NCBI GenBank assembly: GCA_027315345.1
Contig: DAHUYE010000034.1
Span: forward strand, 1 to 55,607
Direction of reading: 5' to 3'
Source of the DNA: Actinomycetota bacterium
GTDB lineage: Bacteria > Actinomycetota > Acidimicrobiia > Acidimicrobiales > JAJPHE01
DNA length: 55,607 nucleotides
In this document: positions 9,149 to 19,715 of the stretch, in pieces
How positions within the stretch are numbered: position 1 is the first letter of the stretch
How the letters are laid out: each line of letters starts with the position of its first letter
Program-made: the position numbers and the translations under genes
Notes under the pieces: model-generated
Told to the model about the DNA's origin: nothing
Databases searched by the model: none
Seen by the model: only the letters and a program-made list of their open reading frames with translations

Positions 9149-9237
9149 GTGTGGAAACTACCTGGGAAGGGATAGGTTGACGGCGCCGGTGGGCCGTTTG
9201 GACCCGGCCGGCGGTCAGCGGATTACGAGGAGCGGCA

Positions 9238-9585
9238 ATGGATCTGGGTCTGGACGTAACCGAGCGCAACGGATTCGCCGTCCTGGCCGTCCGCGGCGAA
9301 GTCGACGTCTACACCGCCCCCCGTCTGCGGGAGCGCCTGGTCGAGATGGTGAGCCAGGGCCACCACCAGGTGGTCGTGGACCTCGAGGGCGTGGACTTCT
9401 TGGACTCCACCGGGCTGGGCGTGCTGGTGGGCGGCCTCAAGCGCCTCCGCAGCCACGAGGGCGACCTGACCCTGGTCTGCACCCAGCGGCGCATCCTCAA
9501 GGTCTTCGAGATCACCGGCCTGACCAAGGTGTTCCAGATCTTCGATGACGTGGATGCCGCCACCGGCGGTGCCTCGTCGGACTGA
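9238..9585 (+). CDS. STAS anti-sigma factor antagonist
   Basis: The 115-residue single-domain STAS protein carries the hallmark [13 protein letters not shown], with Ser57 the expected phosphorylation site. In partner switching the dephosphorylated form binds a serine kinase/anti-sigma protein and frees a sigma factor. The next gene, ten bases downstream, encodes a diverged HATPase-like partner. AGGAG lies just before ATG 9238. Confidence 0.9.
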   Translation: MDLGLDVTERNGFAVLAVRGEVDVYTAPRLRERLVEMVSQGHHQVVVDLEGVDFLDSTGLGVLVGGLKRLRSHEGDLTLVCTQRRILKVFEITGLTKVFQIFDDVDAATGGASSD

Positions 9586-9594
9586 TCGAGCCCT

Positions 9595-10086
9595 ATGGCC
9601 GGTAGCGGCGCCGCCATCGAACATGTCGAGCGCACCGGCGGTGTCCAGATCGACGTCCCCGCCGAGGCCGGCTACCTGTCCCTGGTCCGCATGCTGGTCC
9701 ACACCCTGGCCCAGCGCCGGGATCTGGACGATGAGCGCATCGAGGACCTGGTCCTGGCCGTCTCCGAGGCCTGCGGCTGGGTGGTGGGCTCCCGCCGGAC
9801 CGCCGACACCCCCCGCCCGGTCCAGGTCCGCTGGTCCGAGTCCGAGAACGCCTGCGTCATCGAGGTTACCGACACCACCTCCCAGGACGGTGACGCCCCC
9901 TCCGTCCCCTCCCCCGATGAAGTCGTGCTCCCCCCCGACCCGGGCCGGGCCGCCCTGGAGGGGGAACTGTCCCTGCCCCTGGTCCTGGCCCTGGTGGACG
10001 AGGTCACCAGCAGTGCCGGACCGAACGGTTCCAGCGTTCATATGACGGTTACCTGCGGCGCATGGCAGGGCCAGCCCGACCTCTGA
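9595..10086 (+). CDS. Anti-sigma / HATPase_c_2-like partner protein
   Basis: The 163-residue protein has the size and position of an RsbW-like anti-sigma kinase. Helix LVRMLVHTLAQRRDLDDERI followed by DLVLAVSEACGWVV matches the first part of the HATPase_c_2 fold, but the ATP-binding N-box (ExxxNA) reads ExCGWVV, and no clear G-box (GxGL) is seen. It may bind its sigma or STAS partner without kinase activity. Assignment rests on fold resemblance and on coupling to the STAS gene. Confidence 0.65.
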   Translation: MAGSGAAIEHVERTGGVQIDVPAEAGYLSLVRMLVHTLAQRRDLDDERIEDLVLAVSEACGWVVGSRRTADTPRPVQVRWSESENACVIEVTDTTSQDGDAPSVPSPDEVVLPPDPGRAALEGELSLPLVLALVDEVTSSAGPNGSSVHMTVTCGAWQGQPDL

Positions 10087-10106
10087 TCCCGCCGGGGCGG
10101 ACGCCG

Positions 10107-10766
10107 TCAGGAGACGAGTAGGGCCCGGACCTCGTCCTGGGAGGCGGGGGTGACCAGGGCCATGACCTCGTCCCCGGCCAGAAGGAGGGTGTCGCCCTTG
10201 GGCACCACCACGTGGCCCTTGCGGATGACGGCCACGAAGGTCGCATCCCGGGGCAGGGACAGCTCGGCGATGCTGCGCCCGGCGGCGGGGGAGTCCTCGG
10301 CCAGGGTCACCTCGACCAGGTTGGCGTCCCCGTGCTCCAGCTGGAGCAGACGGACCAGGGAGCCGACCGTGACCGCCTCCTCCACCACCCCGGTCAGGAG
10401 CTGGGGGGTGGACACGGCCACGTCGACGCCCCAGGCCTCGTTGAAAAGCCAGTGATTCTTGGGGTGGTTGACCCGGGCCACGACGCGGGGGACGGCAAAC
10501 TCCGTCTTGGCCAGCAGCGAGACCACCAGGTTGTCCTTATCGTCCCCGGTGGCCGCCACCACGACATCGGCCTCGGCCACCCCGGCGGCCTGCAGATTGG
10601 TCACCTCACAGGCGTCCCCGGCCAGCACCTGATAGGCAACCTCGCCCTTTAGCCGCTTGGCCAGGACGTAGTCCAGCTCCATCACCGTCACCTGGTGGCC
10701 GCCGGCGTGGAGGTCACTGGCGATGAAGGAGCCGACCTTGCCGGCGCCGACGATGACGACCTTCAA
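10107..10766 (-). CDS. TrkA-family K+ transport regulator (second of pair)
   Basis: The 219-residue protein starts with a Rossmann motif (VVIVGAGKVGSFIASDL), carries an acidic ribose-binding residue after strand 2 (VMELD) and ends in a TrkA_C (RCK_C) domain (residues ~135-219). These peripheral subunits bind NAD(H) or nucleotides and gate Trk/Ktr-type K+ channels. Its ATG overlaps the stop of the upstream TrkA gene (ATGA, 10763-10766), so the two are made together. No TrkH/KtrB membrane subunit is in this window. Confidence 0.9.
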   Translation of the reverse strand: MKVVIVGAGKVGSFIASDLHAGGHQVTVMELDYVLAKRLKGEVAYQVLAGDACEVTNLQAAGVAEADVVVAATGDDKDNLVVSLLAKTEFAVPRVVARVNHPKNHWLFNEAWGVDVAVSTPQLLTGVVEEAVTVGSLVRLLQLEHGDANLVEVTLAEDSPAAGRSIAELSLPRDATFVAVIRKGHVVVPKGDTLLLAGDEVMALVTPASQDEVRALLVS

Positions 10767-11425
10767 CGGCCGGCCCCGGTGTCGTGGAGGCGCCGGGTCA
10801 GCTCGTCCAGGGCCTCGCGCTGGACGAGGATGTGGAGGATGTCGCCCTCCTGGCCGACCTCATCGGTGGTGAGGACGGAGCGGTCGGCCCGGGTCACCAG
10901 GGCCACCCGGATGCGGGTGTCCAGGTTGAGCCCGGAGATGCGCCGGCCGGCCCAGACCGGGGGCAGGGCCCGCTCGACCATGCACATGTCCCCGGAGGAG
11001 TCGGTCCATTCCAGGCTGGCGTCCTCCGGGAAGAGCCGGCGGCGGACCTGATCGGTGGTCCAGGTCACCGTGGCCACGGTGGGGATGCCCAGGCGGCGGT
11101 AGATGGAGGCCCGGCGCTGGTCGTAGACCCGGGCCACCACGTTCTCCACCTCGTAGGTCTCCCGGGCGATGCGGGCCGAGATGATGTTGGAGTTGTCCCC
11201 GCTGGTCACGGCGGCCAGGGCCCCGGCCCGGCGGATGCCGGCCTCCTCCAGGGAGTCGCGGTCGAAGCCGTATCCGGTCACCCGCTGGCCGGGCCAGTCC
11301 TCGGGCAGGAAGCGGCGGAAGGCGTTGGGCGCCTGGTCGATGATGGCCACGGTGTGGCCGTCGGCCACCAGAGAGATCCCGAGCCCGGACCCGACCCGTC
11401 CGCAGCCGACCACCACCACGTGCAC
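10763..11425 (-). CDS. TrkA-family K+ transport regulator (first of pair)
   Basis: This 220-residue TrkA protein has HVVVVGCGRVGSGLG at the N-terminus and a C-terminal RCK_C domain. The open frame extends to 11713, but only GTG 11425 places a start directly before the Rossmann strand and clear of the divergent regulator. The ribose-binding acidic residue follows VAIID. The paired arrangement resembles the CeoB/CeoC genes of mycobacteria. The acid-rich segment SLEWTDSSGDMCMVER leads into RCK_C. Confidence 0.87.
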   Translation of the reverse strand: MHVVVVGCGRVGSGLGISLVADGHTVAIIDQAPNAFRRFLPEDWPGQRVTGYGFDRDSLEEAGIRRAGALAAVTSGDNSNIISARIARETYEVENVVARVYDQRRASIYRRLGIPTVATVTWTTDQVRRRLFPEDASLEWTDSSGDMCMVERALPPVWAGRRISGLNLDTRIRVALVTRADRSVLTTDEVGQEGDILHILVQREALDELTRRLHDTGAGR

Positions 11426-11489
11426 GAGTCGTATTGCTACTACATCGATGGTGACGGGCCCCCGGGTGCTTCGCACCGCGCCCGCCACT

Positions 11490-11516
11490 GCCAGCGGGGG
11501 CCCCAGCCCCGCTGGC
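11490..11516. promoter_or_regulatory. Perfect 10-bp stem-loop in divergent leader region
   Basis: GCCAGCGGGG (11490-11499) and CCCCGCTGGC (11507-11516) pair perfectly around a 7-nt loop. It lies between the divergent trkA pair and the DtxR-type gene, so it would be in the 5' leader of one of the two. No T-run follows, making a classic terminator unlikely. Confidence 0.45.
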
Positions 11517-11553
11517 GCCAGTCCAGATTGCATCTTTCGGGGGGACGAAACTA

Positions 11554-11573
11554 GGTTCCGGGACTCGGAAACC
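11554..11573. promoter_or_regulatory. Imperfect dyad next to DtxR-type start, candidate autoregulatory operator
   Basis: GGTTCCG (11554-11560) and CGGAAACC (11566-11573) form a dyad with one unpaired base, ending immediately before ATG 11574. DtxR/MntR proteins bind dyads overlapping their targets' promoters, so autoregulation is a reasonable guess. It is not a match to a known DtxR box. Confidence 0.3.
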
Positions 11574-12256
11574 ATGGAACCGGTCCTTTCAAAGTCCGAG
11601 CGCGAGGCCCTCAAGGCCATGTACCGCCTAACCAAGGCCGGCACCGACGCGCACACCGGGGCGCTGGCCGATTCCCTGGGGGTGAGCCCGGGCACGGCCA
11701 CCACCACCGTCAAGCGGCTGGCCGACCGGGGCCTGGTGGACCACCGCCCCTACCGGGGAGTGGAACTGACGCTGACGGGACGGCGGGCGGCGGTGGCGGC
11801 CATCCGCCGGCACCGCATCGTGGAGCGCTTCCTGTCCGACATGCTCGGCTACGCCTGGAACGAGGCCGATCGGCTGGCCGGTTCCTTCGAGGCCGACCTG
11901 CCCCAGGAGGTGGAGGACCGCCTGTACGTGGCCCTTCACCGGCCGGCCACCTGCCCGCACGGCTTTCCGATCCCGGAGCCCCAGGACCGCGACATCGCCG
12001 ACCTGCCCGTGCTCTACGACCTCGAGCCCGGGGAGGTGGCCATCGTGGCCGTTCCCGGCTCGACCGACCCAGATGTGGTTGCCTTCCTCGACACGTTGGG
12101 CCTACGCCCGGGGGTGCGGGTCGAGATCAGGGAGAAACATCCCTTCGACGGACCGTTGGTCCTGAACGTCGAGGGAGAGGACCGCACGGTGGGCGAGAAG
12201 CTCGCCCGCCAGCTGTTCGTGACCAAGGACCAGTCCAACAGGAAGGAACACTCGGC

Positions 12257-12260
<4 letters not shown>
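11574..12260 (+). CDS. DtxR/MntR-family metal-dependent repressor
   Basis: The 228-residue protein starts at ATG 11574 (the open frame begins further upstream within the divergent region). It has a winged-helix N-terminus (VSPGTATTTVKRLADRGLVDHRPYRGVELT), a dimerisation/metal-binding region (HRIVERFLSDMLGYAWNEAD, with HRPATCPHGFPIP) and a C-terminal SH3-like FeoA domain (LEPGEVAIVAV ... GVRVEI). Members sense Mn2+ or Fe2+. The gene ends in ATGA, overlapping the hppA start, an unusual coupling of a metal regulator with a proton-pumping pyrophosphatase. Confidence 0.9.
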
Positions 12261-14569
<2,309 letters not shown>

Positions 14570-14598
14570 GCGACGCCGGCTGGTACTGAAGCGCGCCT

Positions 14599-14625
14599 GA
14601 GGGCCGGTCGATGAGACCGGCCCTC
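14599..14625 (+). terminator. 11-bp perfect stem-loop after hppA
   Basis: GAGGGCCGGTC and GACCGGCCCTC pair perfectly around GATGA, 30 bp after the hppA stop. The T-run is absent, as is common in GC-rich actinobacteria. Position and stem quality support a terminator. Confidence 0.7.
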
Positions 14626-14719
14626 TGCGCACTCCGCCCGCAAAAACCACGGGACGCACAGATGTCGGCGGTCCCGCCGGCTTCCTTGAGCAATGGACGA
14701 ATCCGCGGCCGGCTCCGCC

Positions 14720-14783
14720 GTAACTTCCGTGACGTGTAACTTACGTGGATCGTGAGTTACGTCGGACGTCAGTTACCATTCTC
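14720..14783 (+). repeat. Four tandem 16-nt repeats spanning the ATPase start codon
   Basis: Units begin at 14720, 14736, 14752 and 14768, exactly 16 nt apart. Their heads read GTAACTTCCGT, GTAACTTACGT, GTGAGTTACGT and GTCAGTTACCA. The third unit supplies the GTG start of the following ATPase gene, so protein binding here would block translation start or a leaderless promoter. The block is more AT-rich than its surroundings. Confidence 0.7.
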
Positions 14784-16149
14784 CTTCGTCAACCGGGAGG
14801 GGGAGCTGGCCGCTCTGGAGGCTTGGTGGTCCCAGCGCGGCGGGAGAGCCGGACTGGTCTGGGGCCGCCGGCGAGTGGGGAAGACCGCCCTTCTGCAGCG
14901 CTTCGCCGAGGGTCGAAGGACGATTTTCCACACCGGGGCCGGCCGAGCAGCGGTTGGGGAGCTGGCCCAGCTGTCCCGACAGGTGGGGGCGAGCCTGCCG
15001 GGAGGTCTCCGGGACCTGTCGGCTCGCCCCTACGCCGACTGGGACGACGCCTTGGACAGCCTGGCCGAGCTGGGCCGGCAGGAGCCACTGCTGGTCGTCC
15101 TGGACGAGTTCCCGGAGCTGGCGGGCAGCAGCCCCGAGCTTCCGGGCGTCCTGCGCGCCTTCCTCGATCGCGCCGCCGGCCACACCAAGCTGCGTCTCCT
15201 GCTCTGCGGTTCGGCGGTCCGGACCATGTATGGGCTGCAGGAGGAGAGGGAGCCTCTCTACGGTCGCTTCAACCTGTCGCTGCAGCTGAACCCCTTCGGT
15301 CCGGCCGAGTCGGCCCGGATGCTTACCGGTCTGGCCCCGTCCGACCGGGCCCTGGTCTACGGCCTCGTCGGCGGCATGCCCCTCTACCTCAGCTGGTGGG
15401 ACCAGCAGCGCTCGCTCCGGGAGAACCTCCGCCATCTCGTCTGCCAGCCAGGGGCGCCGCTTCTGACTGAGGGCCAGCTGGTACTGGCCACCGAAGTCGA
15501 GGCCGGAGAGCACCCGGGCGCGGCGTTGTACGCCATCGCGGCGGGACGCACCCGCTACGGCCAGATCAAGGACTACCTGCGGGCCGAGCCCGCCCGGACG
15601 CTCGATCGGCTCATCGAGCTCCGTCTGGTTGAGCGCCTGGTCCCCGTCACCGAGGGTGAGACGAGCCGGCGCCGCCTGTACCGGCTGACCGACAACTTCC
15701 TGGCCTTCTATCTGGGCGTTATCGGCCGCTATCGGGCCGAGATCGAAAGGGGCCTCGGGGAGTCGATCCTCGATGTGCTGGTCGAGTCGCTCGATGACCA
15801 CATGGGCCCTCGTTACGAACAGTGCTTCCGAGACCATTTGCGTGCCGAAGCCGCCGCCGGACGGCTCGGGCCCCGGGTGGTGGCCGTCGGGCCCTGGTGG
15901 CGGGAAGATCCTCCGACCGAGATCGACGCCGTGGTATTGGCCGGGCGCGAGCGCAAGCCGATCCTGGTGGGTGAGTCGAAATGGACGCGCCGAGCCGATG
16001 CCTCTCGCCTGGTCTCCGAGCTGCGGACGAAGGCGGCGCGGCTGGGGGAGCTGCCTGACCTGCGCTATGCGGTCTGCGCCCGGGAGCGGCTCATCAACGT
16101 ACCGTCCGGTGTCCTGGCCTGCACCGCCGAGGACATCTTCGGATCCTGA
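14752..16149 (+). CDS. ATP-binding protein, archaeal-type ATPase_2 / DUF234 family
   Basis: The 465-residue STAND-like ATPase carries FVNREGELAALE at the N-terminus, Walker A WGRRRVGKT (residues ~38-46), Walker B LLVVLDEFPELA (~113-124) and a sensor region (LLLCGSAV). A winged-helix part follows, then a C-terminal DUF234 domain with a nuclease-like core (EIDAVV ... ILVGESKWT), reminiscent of the PD-(D/E)xK fold. Family members are abundant in archaea and bacteria; their role is unsettled. An in-frame stop at 14737 makes GTG 14752 the only good start. No Shine-Dalgarno is seen, so the mRNA may be leaderless. Confidence 0.8.
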   Translation: MSYVGRQLPFSFVNREGELAALEAWWSQRGGRAGLVWGRRRVGKTALLQRFAEGRRTIFHTGAGRAAVGELAQLSRQVGASLPGGLRDLSARPYADWDDALDSLAELGRQEPLLVVLDEFPELAGSSPELPGVLRAFLDRAAGHTKLRLLLCGSAVRTMYGLQEEREPLYGRFNLSLQLNPFGPAESARMLTGLAPSDRALVYGLVGGMPLYLSWWDQQRSLRENLRHLVCQPGAPLLTEGQLVLATEVEAGEHPGAALYAIAAGRTRYGQIKDYLRAEPARTLDRLIELRLVERLVPVTEGETSRRRLYRLTDNFLAFYLGVIGRYRAEIERGLGESILDVLVESLDDHMGPRYEQCFRDHLRAEAAAGRLGPRVVAVGPWWREDPPTEIDAVVLAGRERKPILVGESKWTRRADASRLVSELRTKAARLGELPDLRYAVCARERLINVPSGVLACTAEDIFGS

Positions 16150-16240
16150 TGGTGGTGGCTCCAGCCGGCCGCCGGGGCCGCTGCCCGTTCTGGGGGTCGT
16201 TTGACAGAGCCCCGGCTATCTGCCAACCCTGACACCCCAA

Positions 16241-19015
16241 ATGGCCAAGCCCCTCGTGATCGTGGAGAGTCCCGCCAAGGCGAAGACCATCGCCGGCTTC
16301 CTGGGCTCTGAGTACATGGTGGAGTCCTCCATCGGGCACATCCGGGACCTGCCCCGTAACGCCGCCGACGTGCCGGCCGCCTACAAAGGTGAGCCCTGGG
16401 CCCGCCTGGGCGTCGACACCGAGAACGACTTCAAGCCCCTCTACGTGGTGGCGTCGGAGAAGAAGGCCCAGGTCAGCAAGCTCAAGTCCCTGCTCAAGGA
16501 CGCCAGCGAGGTCTACCTGGCCACAGACGAGGACCGCGAGGGCGAATCGATCGCCTGGCACCTCCTGGAGGTCCTCAACCCCCGGGTCCCGGTCCGGAGG
16601 ATGGTCTTCCACGAGATCACCCGGCCCGCCATCGAAAGGGCGGTGAGGGAATGGAGGGACCTGGACCGCCGGCTGGTGGACGCCCAGGAGACCCGCCGCA
16701 TCCTCGACCGCCTCTACGGCTACGAGGTCAGCCCGGTCCTATGGCGCAAGGTGATGCCCCGACTGTCCGCCGGCCGGGTCCAGAGCGTGGCCACCCGCAT
16801 GCTGGTGGACCGGGAGCGGGCCCGGATGCGCTTCCACTCCGCCGACTGGTGGGACATCGAGGGGGTGTTCCAGAAACAGGGCGACACCGAGTCCTTCCCG
16901 GCCACCTTGAGCGCCCTGGATGGCAAGCGCCTGGCCTCGGGCCGGGACTTCGAGGAGTCCGGCCGGCTCAAGACCGACTCCGACGTGGTCCGCCTGGACG
17001 AGGCCTCCGCCACCGACCTGGCCCGGCGCCTGGAGAACTCGGCGTTCGAAGTGGCCTCGGTGGAGGAGCGGCCCTTCACCCGCCGGCCCTACGCCCCCTT
17101 CATCACCTCGACCCTCCAGCAGGAGGCGGGTCGCAAGCTGCGCTTCAGTTCGGCCCGGACCATGCAGGTGGCCCAGCGCCTGTACGAGAACGGCTTCATC
17201 ACCTACATGAGGACGGACTCGACCACGCTGTCGGAGACGGCCGTCACCGCCGCCCGGCGCCAGATCGAGACCCTGTATGGCAAGGCCTATCTGCCCGATG
17301 CGCCCCGGCGGTATGACAAGAAGGTGAAGAACGCCCAGGAGGCCCATGAGGCCATCCGCCCGGCCGGGGACGACATGCGCACCCCCGAGTCACTGGCGGC
17401 CCAGCTGCACGGGGACGAGGCCCGCCTATATGACCTGATCTGGAAGCGGACCATCGCCTCCCAGATGAGCGACGCCCGCGGCACCAGCGCCCAGGTCCGC
17501 ATCGTCGGCCGGGCCGCCGTGTCGGGGGAGGGGAAGGCGGAGGAGGCGACCTTTTCCGCTTCAGGCAAGATCATCCAGTTCCCCGGGTTCATGCGGGCCT
17601 ACGTCGAGGGCGCCGATGATCCCGACGCCGAGCTGGAGGACAAGGAGGTCCGGCTCCCGCCCCTGGCCGAGGGCGATGCCCTGGCCGTGGTGGACACCGA
17701 CGCCGGCCCCGGTCTGGACGCCCGCTCGCATGCCACCCAGCCCCCGGCCCGCTACACCGAGGCCTCCCTGATCAAGGCCCTGGAGGAGATGGGCGTGGGC
17801 CGGCCGTCCACCTACACCTCCATCATCTCCACCATCCAGGACCGCGGCTACGTGTGGAAGAAGGGCAGCGCCCTGGTGCCGTCCTTCACCGCCCTGGCCG
17901 TGGTGGGCCTGTTGGAGGAGCACTTCGGGGACCTGGTCGACTACGGCTTCACCGCCGCCATGGAGGACGACCTGGACGAGATAGCCGGCGGCTCGGCCGA
18001 GGCGGTCCCGTACCTGCGGAAGTTCTACTTCGGGGCCGAGCGGCCCGGGCTCAAGGCCCTGGTGTCGGATGACCTCGACCGCATCGACGCCCGGGAGGTC
18101 AACTCCATCCCCATCGGGCTGACCCCGTCCGGGGAGACCATCTACGCCCGGGTGGGCCGCTACGGGCCCTACGTCCAGAGCGGGGAGGAGCGGGCCTCCA
18201 TCCCCGAGGACATGGCCCCGGACGAGCTGACCGTGGAACGGGCCCAGGAGCTGCTGGCCGCCCCGTCGGGGGATCGCACCATCGGCATCGACCCCGCCAC
18301 CGGGCTGGCGGTGGTGGCCCGGGCCGGCCGCTTCGGCCCCTACGTCCAACTCGGCGAAGTCGACTCCAACTCCAAGGAGCGCCCCCCCACCGCCTCGTTG
18401 TTCAAGACCATGTCCTTGGACACCGTCACCCTGGACGACGCCCTCCGTCTGCTCAGCCTGCCCCGGGTGGTCGGGACCGACCCGGCCGACGGAGCCGAGA
18501 TCGAGGCCCTCAACGGCCGCTACGGGCCCTACCTCAAGAAGGGCGCCGACACCCGCTCCCTGGCCAACGAGGAGGACCTCTTCAGCGTCACCCTGGAGGA
18601 GGCCCTGGGCCTGTTCGCCCAGCCCAAGACCCGGGGCCGGGCCGCCGCCGCCGCTCCCCTCAAGGAACTGGGCGCCGATCCCGTCAGTGGCAAGCCCATG
18701 GTGGTCAAGTCGGGCCGCTTCGGTCCCTATGTGACCGACGGGGAGACCAACGCCTCCCTGCGCAAGGGCGATGATTCCGAATCCCTGACCGACGAGCGTG
18801 CCGCCGAGTTGCTGGCCGACCGCCGGGCCGCCGGGCCGGCCAAGAAGCGGGCCGGACGGGCCGGGGCGGCCCGCAAGTCCACCGGCACCACCAAGAAGGC
18901 CGGCGCCACCAAGAAGGCGACCGCCAAGAAGACAGCCGCCAAGAAGACAGCCGCCAAGAAGACAGCCGCCAAGAAGACGACGGCCAAGAAGCCCTCCTCC
19001 GGAACCTCCGACTGA
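16241..19015 (+). CDS. topA: DNA topoisomerase I
   Basis: The 924-residue type IA topoisomerase relaxes negative supercoils. The TOPRIM domain is at residues ~3-130 (LVIVESPAKAKTIAGFLG; ATDEDREGESIAWHL), and the catalytic tyrosine is Tyr322 in FITYMRTDST. Several C-terminal repeat domains with GRYGPY / GRFGPY replace the zinc fingers of E. coli TopA, as in actinobacteria. The end is a Lys-rich tail (repeated AAKKT) that aids DNA binding in mycobacterial TopA. It begins a run with tmk and holB. Confidence 0.97.
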   Translation: MAKPLVIVESPAKAKTIAGFLGSEYMVESSIGHIRDLPRNAADVPAAYKGEPWARLGVDTENDFKPLYVVASEKKAQVSKLKSLLKDASEVYLATDEDREGESIAWHLLEVLNPRVPVRRMVFHEITRPAIERAVREWRDLDRRLVDAQETRRILDRLYGYEVSPVLWRKVMPRLSAGRVQSVATRMLVDRERARMRFHSADWWDIEGVFQKQGDTESFPATLSALDGKRLASGRDFEESGRLKTDSDVVRLDEASATDLARRLENSAFEVASVEERPFTRRPYAPFITSTLQQEAGRKLRFSSARTMQVAQRLYENGFITYMRTDSTTLSETAVTAARRQIETLYGKAYLPDAPRRYDKKVKNAQEAHEAIRPAGDDMRTPESLAAQLHGDEARLYDLIWKRTIASQMSDARGTSAQVRIVGRAAVSGEGKAEEATFSASGKIIQFPGFMRAYVEGADDPDAELEDKEVRLPPLAEGDALAVVDTDAGPGLDARSHATQPPARYTEASLIKALEEMGVGRPSTYTSIISTIQDRGYVWKKGSALVPSFTALAVVGLLEEHFGDLVDYGFTAAMEDDLDEIAGGSAEAVPYLRKFYFGAERPGLKALVSDDLDRIDAREVNSIPIGLTPSGETIYARVGRYGPYVQSGEERASIPEDMAPDELTVERAQELLAAPSGDRTIGIDPATGLAVVARAGRFGPYVQLGEVDSNSKERPPTASLFKTMSLDTVTLDDALRLLSLPRVVGTDPADGAEIEALNGRYGPYLKKGADTRSLANEEDLFSVTLEEALGLFAQPKTRGRAAAAAPLKELGADPVSGKPMVVKSGRFGPYVTDGETNASLRKGDDSESLTDERAAELLADRRAAGPAKKRAGRAGAARKSTGTTKKAGATKKATAKKTAAKKTAAKKTAAKKTTAKKPSSGTSD
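18923..18982 (+). repeat. 15-nt coding tandem repeat in topA tail
   Basis: GCCAAGAAGACAGCC is repeated three times at 18923, 18938 and 18953, with a fourth diverged copy at 18968, encoding the AKKTA steps of the basic tail. Copy number is likely to vary between strains. Confidence 0.9.
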
Positions 19016-19018
19016 ACC

Positions 19019-19654
19019 GTGCGCGGGCGGCTGATCGCCTTCGAAGGGGGAGAGGGCTCGGGTAAGTCGACCCAGGCCGCCCGCCTGGCCGAGCGCATCG
19101 GGGCCGTGCTGACCCGGGAGCCCGGTGGCACCCCGCTGGGCGAGACGCTGCGGGACGTGGTGCTCCATCATCGGGTGGACGACTTCGACGCCCGGGCCGA
19201 GACCCTGGTCATGTTGGCGGCTCGGGCCCAGCACATGGCCGAGGTGGTCGGCCCGGCCCAGAACAACAACCGCACGGTCATCTGTGACCGCTTCAGCCAC
19301 TCCACCCTGGCCTACCAGGGCTACGGCCGTGGGCTCGACCTGGCCGACCTGCGCCGGATGTGTTCCTGGGCCAGCCGGGGGATCTGGCCCGATCTGGTGG
19401 TGTTCCTGGACGTGCCCCCCGAGCTGGGTCGGGCCCGGATGGCCCGGCCGGCCGACCGGCTGGAGGGGGCCGGCGCCGAGTTCCACGCCAGGGTCCACGC
19501 CGGCTTCGTGGAGATGGCCCGGGAGGACCCCAAGGGCTGGCTGGTCATCGACGGCACCGGATCGGTGGACGAGGTGGCGGCCCAGGTGGCCGAGGGCTAT
19601 GACCGCTGGGCCGGGGTGCGCCAAGCGACCCCCAAGCCACCCTGGGAACTGTGA
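19019..19654 (+). CDS. tmk: Thymidylate kinase
   Basis: The 211-residue enzyme phosphorylates dTMP to dTDP. The P-loop is FEGGEGSGKST (residues ~8-18), followed by TREPGGTPLGE and the DRx motif ICDRFSHSTLAYQGYGRG. A LID-like segment (ARPADRLEGAGAEF) follows. GTG 19019 lies three bases after the topA stop and no other start precedes the P-loop. The gene is co-transcribed with topA and holB, a common DNA-replication cluster. Confidence 0.95.
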   Translation: MRGRLIAFEGGEGSGKSTQAARLAERIGAVLTREPGGTPLGETLRDVVLHHRVDDFDARAETLVMLAARAQHMAEVVGPAQNNNRTVICDRFSHSTLAYQGYGRGLDLADLRRMCSWASRGIWPDLVVFLDVPPELGRARMARPADRLEGAGAEFHARVHAGFVEMAREDPKGWLVIDGTGSVDEVAAQVAEGYDRWAGVRQATPKPPWEL

Positions 19655-19715
19655 GAGTGGCGCCCATGGGAGCGTCCGTCAGCGGCACCCGCCGGCCCGG
19701 CCGACTCGGCCGGCT

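Noticed and set aside
16201-16206. TTGACA shortly before topA, as a -35 box
   Set aside because: No -10-like hexamer occurs 16-19 nt downstream; chance match.
18923-18982. CRISPR-like or satellite repeat
   Set aside because: It is in-frame coding sequence for the Lys-rich topoisomerase tail.
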